A DNA stretch of 6,227 nucleotides from Burkholderiaceae bacterium (GTDB lineage Bacteria; Pseudomonadota; Gammaproteobacteria; Burkholderiales; Burkholderiaceae). The stretch lies in contig JALORV010000131.1 in NCBI GenBank assembly GCA_025458735.1, forward strand, positions 1-6,227. Reading direction: 5' to 3'. Within the stretch, counting starts at the first letter, position 1. Each line of letters starts with the position of its first letter. Shown piece after piece: positions 1 through 4,502 of this stretch. The notes beneath the pieces are model-generated. The model saw only the letters and a program-made list of their open reading frames with translations. It did not search any database and was not told the origin of the DNA. Position numbers and translations under genes: made by a program.

Positions 1-29
1 TCTGCTCTAACCAGCTGAGCTAATCCGCC
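1..29 (-). tRNA. tRNA gene, 5' part only (identity not readable)
   Basis: Read on the minus strand, this is the first 29 nt of a tRNA. The acceptor strand is GGCGGAT, followed by U8 and A9, a D stem GCTC paired with GAGC, and a D loop AGCTGGTTA containing the invariant GG. The anticodon stem begins with GA at the window edge. The anticodon, T arm and 3' acceptor strand lie outside the window, so the amino acid cannot be assigned from the sequence. A GGCGG-type 5' end with this D arm is seen in elongator tRNA-Met of several proteobacteria, but that is only a guess. A sigma70-type promoter lies immediately upstream, so the gene is probably transcribed independently of thiD. Confidence 0.88.
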
Positions 30-62
30 GCGGGCGCGAATTATCTTCGGTTCGCGCCGCGG
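28..62. repeat. 12-bp inverted repeat around the tRNA promoter -10 box
   Basis: The arms 28-40 and 51-62 pair over 12 bp with one bulged G at 32; eight of the pairs are uninterrupted (33-40 with 51-58). The 10-nt centre (41-50) holds most of the -10 box of the tRNA promoter. No T-run follows on either strand, so it does not look like an intrinsic terminator. Transcription is expected to start inside the left arm, so the full hairpin would not form in the tRNA precursor. It would form only in read-through RNA from thiD, where it could act as a terminator or processing element. Confidence 0.5.
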
Positions 63-68
63 GGGCAA
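40..68 (-). promoter_or_regulatory. sigma70-type promoter of the tRNA gene
   Basis: On the minus strand, a -35 box TTGCCC (63-68, 4 of 6 consensus bases) and a -10 box GATAAT (40-45, 5 of 6) are separated by 17 bp. The expected transcription start is near 33, a few bases before the mature tRNA 5' end at 29. The stretch between the -10 box and the start is almost pure G+C (TCGCGCC). Such a GC-rich discriminator is known from stable-RNA promoters under stringent control, so growth-rate regulation is a reasonable inference here. The -10 box lies mostly in the loop of an inverted repeat (28-62). Confidence 0.6.
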
Positions 69-195
69 ATCAACCCGATCTTTGGTTGGGGCAAGGCAGC
101 ATGGTGGGGCTGGCCCGGCCCTTCCAAGGCCATGGGTGAACCGCTCGCTGAGGCAGCGGATCCTGGATTCCCGCGTCACATAACAGCCGCTGCGT

Positions 196-1026
196 TCACG
201 ACCGGGATCCGGTCCCGCTCCAGAGCCTGGAGAAGTGATGCACGGGCCCTTGTCCCTGACCGACACCGAGCAAGTCGGCCTGCTTCAAGGCCTCGGTCAG
301 GTAGTCCTTGGCCCTTCGCGCGGCTCCGGGTACGTCTGCAGCCTGCGGCAACAGCGCGGCCAACGCGGAGGACAGGGTGCACCCGGTACCGTGAGTGTTC
401 CTGGTCGCGACTCGCCCCGCGGAGAGTTCGACCATCTGGTCGCCATTGAACAACAGGTCGGTCGCATCACCGACCGGCAGATGTCCTCCCTTCAGAAGGA
501 CCCAACGCTCGCCTTTTCCTTGCATCAATGAATGCAGGCGTTCTGCCGCGCGATACATCTCCCTGAGAGACTCGGCCACTCGATTTTCAAGCAGGGCCGC
601 AGCTTCCGGAAGGTTGGGGGTGGCAATCAGCGCTACCGGCAGCAGGCACTCGCGCAAAGAACCAGCGGCGCGAGGGTCCAACAGGCGGCTGCCGCCTTTC
701 GCAACCATGACCGGATCGAGCACGACATTGGCAAGCTGCCAGCGCTTGACCCGCTCGGCGACGAGTTCGATGACGGCCACCCCTCCGACCATGCCAATCT
801 TCGTCGCATGGATCTGCACATCGTTCAGCAAAGTATCGATCTGCGCGCCGACAAACTCCGGAGCGACCGGCAGTACACCAGCAACCGTACTTGTATTCTG
901 TGCAGTCAATGCCGTGACCACGCCGCAGGCGTACGCGCCCTGGGCGCTGATCGCCTTGACATCCGCCAGGACTCCGGCGCCGCCGGAAGGGTCGACGCCG
1001 GCGATCGCCAGGACGTTGGGGATCAC
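196..1026 (-). CDS. thiD: ThiD: hydroxymethylpyrimidine / phosphomethylpyrimidine kinase
   Basis: A cytosolic ribokinase-fold enzyme of thiamin synthesis. It phosphorylates 4-amino-5-hydroxymethyl-2-methylpyrimidine (HMP) to HMP-P and then HMP-PP, which ThiE joins to the thiazole unit. The 276-residue product is close to the family norm (E. coli ThiD has 266). Visible motifs are the N-terminal AGVDPSGGAG (9-18, substrate-side Gly-rich strand), TKIGM (75-79), VVLDPVM (101-107), TPNLPEA (136-142), LLKGGH (177-182) and NTHGTGCT (210-217), the anion-hole and ATP-site motif with Cys216. The family ending GPVHHF is also present. The start chosen is GTG at 1026, because it begins right at the conserved N-terminal strand and clears the upstream gene; an in-frame extension to 1164 would overlap that gene. 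No strong Shine-Dalgarno precedes it, so translation may be coupled to the upstream gene, which ends 13 nt before. No TPP riboswitch was seen upstream. The gene looks intact. Confidence 0.95.
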   Translation of the reverse strand: MIPNVLAIAGVDPSGGAGVLADVKAISAQGAYACGVVTALTAQNTSTVAGVLPVAPEFVGAQIDTLLNDVQIHATKIGMVGGVAVIELVAERVKRWQLANVVLDPVMVAKGGSRLLDPRAAGSLRECLLPVALIATPNLPEAAALLENRVAESLREMYRAAERLHSLMQGKGERWVLLKGGHLPVGDATDLLFNGDQMVELSAGRVATRNTHGTGCTLSSALAALLPQAADVPGAARRAKDYLTEALKQADLLGVGQGQGPVHHFSRLWSGTGSRS

Positions 1027-1039
1027 CGCGCGGAGTCGC

Positions 1040-2245
1040 TCAGGCAGCAGCTGCTGGTTGTGGCTCCGAACCACGGAGCGGGAGTCGGTCGCTTTCCCAC
1101 CAGGCCCAGGCGAGCACCAATCCCAGGCCCAGCAGCAGCCCGATCGCAGCCCCCATCGCCGCAAACCGCGCCGGGCTGCGGGTCGAGCGCGAGGGCTCCA
1201 ACACCGCAGACCGGAAACCGAACCCGATCGTGTATTGGTCGCGGAAACCCTTCAGTTCGAGATCGAAGCGGTTCGAAATCTCGCGCACGGCATCATCAGC
1301 AAGTTCCTTGTTTGCAAAGACTTCCCGCTTCATTTCCAGCAACCTTTCGAGCAGCGTCCAGCCGAGCCGCGTCGACTTGGCATCGGCGGCAGCGCGTGTG
1401 AAGAACTCGGATTCCAGCTTGAGCTGACTCGCCCGCCGCTCCATGCGGCGCAACGACTCGTTCGACTCGGCCACGCTCGACTCCAGCGCAACCACCTGGG
1501 CAATCGGGGAGAGATAGCGCGCCGACGCCGCGTCTGCACTCACGACCTGACGTGCTTCCATCCTCTGGGATTCCGGATAGCGTGTCTGCAACGCCATCAA
1601 TTCGCCGACTCGCTGCTTTGACTGGGTAATCGTGTAGCGCGTCTGCAGGACCTGATTTTCGACCTTGAGCAACTCTGCCGTGCCGGCGGCCTGGCGTTCT
1701 GCAACCCAGTTCTGCAGTGAGGTCAACAGAAAGTTCTGGGTCAAGTACTCCCCGAGAAGCAGCACCGCGCCGCGAGCTGCTGCCGGATTGCCGCCGGCAA
1801 TTTCCAGATCGAGACCGAGTATCGATGCCGGCTCCCGGTCCTTGGTGCTCTCGAATACCTCTTTGGCATCGCGGCGGGTGATCGGAAACAGCGGCTTCAG
1901 GGACATTTCCCAGAACCTGGGATCGAGAGCACGCGCCTGCAGCAGCTGCGCCCCCTCGCTGTCTTTCGGAGCCGCCTCGCGCAGAAACGCCTCAAGTACG
2001 TCGGCCGAACCGAACTCGCTCCGAAACCTCTTCAGATCGGCAAATGCCCAGCCCGGCGTGTAGAAAAAAGCGCTCGCTTCGTACTTCGGCCGCACCATGG
2101 CGAGGCCGGCCGCCAGCACGGCACCCAGGAGCAGCGGCGCCACGATGAAGGGCCAACGGCGCGCAATGCTCGCGAGGAAGTCCGCCGTCGAGCGCGGTGA
2201 CCATGCTTCAGTGCTCTGGATCCACTCTGGTTCGGGTTTGCTCAT
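1040..2245 (-). CDS. Wzz/chain-length-determinant-like inner-membrane protein
   Basis: A 401-residue protein with the layout of polysaccharide co-polymerases (Wzz/FepE/Etk type). It has a short cytosolic N terminus, a first membrane segment (about 31-50, WPFIVAPLLLGAVLAAGLAM), a large periplasmic part (about 51-358), a second membrane segment (about 361-382, Gly/Leu/Ala/Trp-rich) and a short Pro/Ala tail. The residues just after the first segment (VRPKYEAS) fit the family. Residues about 180-330 are rich in heptad-like Leu/Ala/Glu/Arg and probably form the long helices of the periplasmic barrel. Such proteins set the length of O-antigen, capsule or exopolysaccharide chains. No tyrosine-kinase domain is fused to it. 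The start is ATG at 2245, preceded by AAAGAG at a 6-nt spacing; an upstream in-frame start at 2437 would add an unrelated Arg-rich leader. No glycosyltransferase or Wzy/Wzx gene is nearby, so its polymer cannot be named. It probably shares a transcript with thiD, 13 nt downstream. The family call rests on topology and general resemblance. Confidence 0.8.
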   Translation of the reverse strand: MSKPEPEWIQSTEAWSPRSTADFLASIARRWPFIVAPLLLGAVLAAGLAMVRPKYEASAFFYTPGWAFADLKRFRSEFGSADVLEAFLREAAPKDSEGAQLLQARALDPRFWEMSLKPLFPITRRDAKEVFESTKDREPASILGLDLEIAGGNPAAARGAVLLLGEYLTQNFLLTSLQNWVAERQAAGTAELLKVENQVLQTRYTITQSKQRVGELMALQTRYPESQRMEARQVVSADAASARYLSPIAQVVALESSVAESNESLRRMERRASQLKLESEFFTRAAADAKSTRLGWTLLERLLEMKREVFANKELADDAVREISNRFDLELKGFRDQYTIGFGFRSAVLEPSRSTRSPARFAAMGAAIGLLLGLGLVLAWAWWESDRLPLRGSEPQPAAAA

Positions 2246-2655
2246 ATGCGACTCTTTGGGCCAGGCTCGTGCTGGTTGTGCCGATGCGTCAGCGGCTTGC
2301 CTCGTTCCGACGGCGCAACGCAAAGCTGACGGACTCGGTCGCGCGAGGATATCGACTAATCGCCACAGGAATAGTCTCCTTTCGGACGGCACACGGTTCC
2401 CGTCGCGGGCAGGCGACAGCGTGAAGCCTCGCTGCACCGATCACGACAGCCCGCGACCCTTCGGGCGCGCTGCGCCTAGTGGAAACTACCGTAACCGGCA
2501 AGGCAATGGCAGTGCCCTCGCGCGTGAATATTCGCTTGACTCTTCTTTGTGCACTCATTTCTTCGCGCACGTAGGCTCCGCCTCGACACTTCGCGAGACA
2601 GTTCGCGGAACCGCCTGCGAATCCGTTCGCTGAGCATCTGGGGAAAGCTTGCTGT

Positions 2656-2670
2656 CGCGGTTCAACCGCG
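2656..2670. promoter_or_regulatory. perfect 15-bp palindrome upstream of the tetR -35 box
   Basis: CGCGGTT-C-AACCGCG is a perfect inverted repeat with 7-bp arms and a 1-nt centre at 2663. It ends 2 nt before the -35 box of the TetR gene promoter, so its centre sits at about -46 relative to the predicted start. That placement would suit an activator or second-regulator site. The sequence differs from the TGACTC/GAGTCA palindrome over the start, so a different protein would be expected to bind. No protein is assigned. Confidence 0.35.
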
Positions 2671-2672
2671 CG

Positions 2673-2702
2673 TTGACTTGGCGCAGGGCCGTCGACTATA
2701 TT
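2673..2702 (+). promoter_or_regulatory. sigma70-type promoter of the TetR-family gene
   Basis: The -35 box TTGACT (2673-2678, 5 of 6 consensus bases) and the -10 box TATATT (2697-2702, 5 of 6) are separated by 18 bp. This is the best promoter match in the window. Transcription should start near 2709, giving a leader of about 95 nt before the ATG at 2805. The predicted start falls inside the operator-like palindrome 2705-2718, so a bound repressor would occlude RNA polymerase. Confidence 0.7.
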
Positions 2703-2704
2703 GC

Positions 2705-2718
2705 TGACTCGTGAGTCA
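2705..2718. promoter_or_regulatory. operator-like palindrome, probable TetR autoregulatory site
   Basis: TGACTC-GT-GAGTCA has perfect 6-bp arms around a 2-nt centre. Matching TT (2701-2702) and AA (2721-2722) lie a further two bases out on each side. It begins 2 nt after the -10 box and covers the predicted start of the TetR gene. TetR-family repressors bind short palindromes of this sort and commonly repress their own promoters, so autorepression by the gene at 2805 is the natural inference. No second complete copy was seen in front of pcm or the Wzz-like gene. Confidence 0.6.
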
Positions 2719-2804
2719 TTAACTCTGCCCTGCCCCGCGACCGGCGCAGGAATCGCAGCGTCGTCGAGGCGCCATCGCGCAGTAATGCGCGCCCGTTCCG
2801 ATCA

Positions 2805-3461
2805 ATGAGCACTGTTCCGATCGCCCACCACGGTTCGCCTCTTGCCGCCAGACCCCGCTGGGAACGCCGCAAGGACGCCCGGCCTGCCGAACTGGTAGCG
2901 GCAGCGCTGCAGCACTTCGTTGAGCGCGGCTACGCGGGCACGCGTCTCGAGGACGTTGCCGCGCAGGCCGGGGTGTCCAAGGGCACGCTCTACCTGTACT
3001 TCGAGAACAAGGAAGACCTTTTCAAGGCGGTGGTGCGCGACAACGTGGTGGCGCGCATCAGCGAGACCGCCGACGAGGTGCCGCGGTATCCGGGTTCGAG
3101 CGCCGAACTGCTGACCTACCTGATCTCCGGCTGGTGGCGCGACTACGGCCAGAGCGAGGCCGGCGGCCTCAGCAAGCTGATCATGGCCGAGAGCGGCAAC
3201 TTTCCGGAGATTGCGCGCTTCTTCGTCGACGAGGTCATCGAACCCTGGCAGGCCGTGCTGACAGCGGCGATCCGGCGCGGCATCGAGCGGGGCGAGTTCC
3301 GCGACCTGGACGCCGCGATGTTCGTGCGCGTGATGTCGGCTTCGCTGGTGATGCTGTCGCTGTGGAAGCGCTCCTTCGGGCCGTGCAGCCAGCAGCCGCT
3401 CGACGCGGATGCATACCTCGCCAGCCATGTCGACATGGTGCTGTCGGCGCTGCGCCCCTGA
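2805..3461 (+). CDS. TetR/AcrR-family transcriptional regulator
   Basis: A 218-residue cytosolic DNA-binding protein, normal length for the family. The N-terminal TetR domain spans about residues 24-72. It contains the first helix (ELVAAALQHFVERGYAGT) and the helix-turn-helix TRLEDVAAQAGVSKGTLYLYF (about 46-66), a near-consensus signature, followed by ENKEDLF. Residues 90-215 form a helical ligand-binding and dimerisation domain. The stretch AESGNFPEIARFF (128-140) recalls the AefR-like C-terminal type, but the ligand cannot be predicted. Position suggests that it controls itself through the palindrome at 2705-2718, and perhaps the downstream genes including the TolC efflux channel; the latter is inference. 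ATG 2805 is the only sensible start before the domain, yet no Shine-Dalgarno precedes it, and a small hairpin (2776-2791) ends 13 nt upstream. The next gene starts about 160 nt downstream, past a hairpin and a possible promoter. Confidence 0.92.
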   Translation: MSTVPIAHHGSPLAARPRWERRKDARPAELVAAALQHFVERGYAGTRLEDVAAQAGVSKGTLYLYFENKEDLFKAVVRDNVVARISETADEVPRYPGSSAELLTYLISGWWRDYGQSEAGGLSKLIMAESGNFPEIARFFVDEVIEPWQAVLTAAIRRGIERGEFRDLDAAMFVRVMSASLVMLSLWKRSFGPCSQQPLDADAYLASHVDMVLSALRP

Positions 3462-3462
3462 G

Positions 3463-3483
3463 GCGCGCCCACTCGGGCCGCGC
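3463..3483 (+). terminator. GC-rich hairpin just after the TetR gene, without a T-run
   Basis: GCGCGCCC (3463-3470) pairs with GGGC plus GCGC (3475-3478 and 3480-3483) around the loop ACTC, with one bulged C at 3479. The stem has eight G-C pairs and begins one base after the TGA stop. No run of T follows, so it is not a classical intrinsic terminator. It could slow polymerase or protect the 3' end of the tetR transcript. Confidence 0.3.
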
Positions 3484-3540
3484 GGTGCGACGAACCGCAT
3501 GATCGGGGGAGCGAACTGCACGAAGGCCGCACGCACGCGC

Positions 3541-3549
3541 TGATAGACT
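3541..3549 (+). promoter_or_regulatory. possible extended -10 promoter for pcm-rhodanese-tolC
   Basis: TGATAGACT has the form of an extended -10 element: TG, one base, then TAGACT (4 of 6 to TATAAT). It lies about 70 nt before the preferred pcm start. No good -35 box lies at the right distance, which extended -10 promoters can tolerate. The 160-nt gap after tetR and the hairpin at 3463-3483 make a separate promoter plausible. Confidence 0.3.
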
Positions 3550-3561
3550 CTCGCGCGCTTC

Positions 3562-3593
3562 TGCCGGAGCCCACCGCTCTTGCCGGAGCCCAC
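3562..3593 (+). repeat. 13-bp direct repeat in the pcm leader
   Basis: TGCCGGAGCCCAC occurs at 3562-3574 and again at 3581-3593, a period of 19 nt, just upstream of the pcm start codons. The GGAG in the second copy could serve as a ribosome-binding site for a GTG at 3594. It may be a small tandem duplication or a pair of sites for a regulator; nothing favours one over the other. Confidence 0.5.
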
Positions 3594-3620
3594 GTGAGGC
3601 ACGGCAGCATGGAAGGTGCA

Positions 3621-4298
3621 ATGCAGACGATGGATTTCGACAAGGCCCGTTTCAACATGGTCGAGCAGCAGGTGCGGCCGTGGGACGTGCTCGACCAGTC
3701 GGTGCTCGACCTGCTGCTGGTGGTCAGGCGCGAGGAGTTCGTGCCGCCCGCCTTCCGGGCACTCGCCTTCGCCGATATGGAGCTGCCGCTGCGCATCGAC
3801 GGCGTCGACTCCGGGGAAACGATGTGGGCGCCCAAGCTCGAAGCCCGCATCGTGCAGGAGCTGGCCCCGAAACGACAGGACATGGTGCTCGAGATCGGCA
3901 CCGGCTCGGGCTACCTGACCGCCCTGCTCGCGCACAAGGCGCAGCACGTGGTGTCGGTCGAGATCGATCCGCGCCTGCAGGCCTTTGGCGCTGCCAACCT
4001 GGCGCGGGCCGGTGTGCACAACGTCCGCATCGATGGTGGTGACGCGAGCCGCGGCTGGGCCAGCCGGGCGCCCTACGATGTCATCGTCGCCACGGGATCG
4101 CTGCCGGTGGTGCCCGAAGCACTGCGACAGCAGTTGCGTATCGGCGGGCGGCTGGCCGCCGTCGTCGGCACCGCGCCGGTGATGTCGGCCCAGCTGATCA
4201 CGCGCGTGTCCGAGGCAGGCTTCGACACCGTGAAGCTGTTCGAAACACAGCTGAAGCCACTGCGCCATGCCGAGACTCCATCGTCGTTCCGCTTCTGA
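3621..4298 (+). CDS. pcm: Pcm-family (protein-L-isoaspartate O-methyltransferase-like) SAM methyltransferase
   Basis: A 225-residue cytosolic protein with a Rossmann-type methyltransferase domain. Motif I is VLEIGTGSGYLTALL (89-103), followed by the acidic strand end VVSVEID (110-116), the acceptor strand YDVIVATGSLP (152-162) and GGRLAAVVG (175-183). The N-terminal part (FNMVEQQVRPWDVLD, then REEFVPPAFRALAFADMELPL) is typical of the family. In true repair enzymes the next segment is GQTISQP, whose Ser takes part in catalysis. Here it reads GETMWAP (65-71), with Trp in place of Ser, so isoaspartate repair activity is doubtful although the SAM site looks intact. ATG 3621 is preferred because GGAAGG precedes it and family members start about here. 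ATG 3609, GTG 3594 and ATG 3630 are alternatives. The stop overlaps the next start by one base (TGATG), implying translational coupling to the rhodanese. A pcm-tolC operon is known in Stenotrophomonas. Confidence 0.88.
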   Translation: MQTMDFDKARFNMVEQQVRPWDVLDQSVLDLLLVVRREEFVPPAFRALAFADMELPLRIDGVDSGETMWAPKLEARIVQELAPKRQDMVLEIGTGSGYLTALLAHKAQHVVSVEIDPRLQAFGAANLARAGVHNVRIDGGDASRGWASRAPYDVIVATGSLPVVPEALRQQLRIGGRLAAVVGTAPVMSAQLITRVSEAGFDTVKLFETQLKPLRHAETPSSFRF

Positions 4299-4488
4299 TG
4301 AAGACGGTGACGCCGCGCGAACTGTCGGCCTGGCTTGCCGACGACGCACGGCCGGCGCCGCTGCTGCTCGACGTGCGCGAGCCGTGGGAGTCGCAGATCT
4401 GCCGCATCGATTTGCCGATGTCTACAACCTGACTGGCGGTGTCGACGCCTGGGCCCGCCAGGTCGACACCGCGATGCCGACGTACTAG
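4298..4488 (+). pseudogene. single-domain rhodanese, middle deleted and frameshifted
   Basis: Rhodanese-like proteins carry sulfur on an active-site Cys. Two pieces of one are visible. From ATG 4298 the frame gives about 38 rhodanese residues, including LLLDVREPWE (22-31) and ICRI, then runs into a TGA at 4430-4432, leaving a 44-codon product. Starting at 4411 in another frame, the C-terminal 25 residues follow (FADVYNLTGGVDAW and so on to PTY, TAG at 4486-4488). The family part normally between them is absent: the VPM segment and the active-site loop with Cys (CHHGxRS), roughly 45 residues. The deleted length must equal 1 modulo 3, because the frames differ. The junction is at 4408-4411. The remaining sequence cannot make an active sulfurtransferase. 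The start overlaps the pcm stop by one base, and tolC begins 14 nt after the end. Whether the loss is biological or an assembly gap cannot be told from one sequence. Confidence 0.87.
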
Positions 4489-4490
4489 CC

Positions 4491-4497
4491 GGAGAAA
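4491..4497 (+). promoter_or_regulatory. Shine-Dalgarno of tolC
   Basis: GGAGAAA lies 3 nt after the rhodanese TAG stop and 8 nt (from GGAG) before ATG 4503. It fixes the tolC start and shows that tolC had its own ribosome entry site, independent of the broken rhodanese frame. Confidence 0.7.
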
Positions 4498-4502
4498 CCG
4501 AA

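Larger units (their letters stand above)
2246..2804. other. 559-nt divergent intergenic region
   Basis: This is the spacer between the minus-strand Wzz-like gene and the plus-strand TetR gene. Its right end (2656-2722) holds a promoter and two palindromes, listed separately. It is less GC-rich than the genes to its right: a hand count of bases 2521-2580 gives 31 of 60 G+C, against 43 of 60 for bases 5161-5220 in tolC. Open frames cross it on both strands, but they are Arg/Ser-rich and resemble no family I know. On the minus strand a good Shine-Dalgarno (AAAGGAG, 2376-2382) is followed after 9 nt by a GTG opening 25 codons (2366 down to 2289); this is a weak leader-ORF candidate. I could not find a convincing -35/-10 pair for the Wzz-like gene. 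A lone TGACTC half-site lies at 2537-2542. Confidence 0.6.

Noticed and set aside
64..195. An intrinsic terminator between thiD and the tRNA
   Set aside because: Only short inverted repeats (for example CAACC...GGTTG at 72-89 and CCGCT...AGCGG at 141-159) are present, without a following T-run on the minus strand.
395..1621. A 408-codon open frame on the plus strand across thiD and the Wzz-like gene
   Set aside because: It crosses the boundary of two recognisable minus-strand genes and has a Ser/Arg/Ala-rich composition with no domain; it is a shadow of the coding strand.
2536..2542. TTGACT/TGACTC as a -35 box or second TetR operator
   Set aside because: No -10 box follows at 16-19 bp, and the matching GAGTCA arm is missing, so it is at most a lone half-site.
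2289..2570. A 93-codon minus-strand frame in the intergenic region
   Set aside because: It has no recognisable domain and its upstream start has no ribosome site; only the 25-codon sub-frame after AAAGGAG was kept, as a weak candidate.
2802..4349. A 515-codon open frame on the minus strand across tetR and pcm
   Set aside because: It lies antisense to two genes with clear domain motifs, is rich in His, Arg and Gln as expected for an out-of-phase reading of high-GC genes, and matches no family I know.
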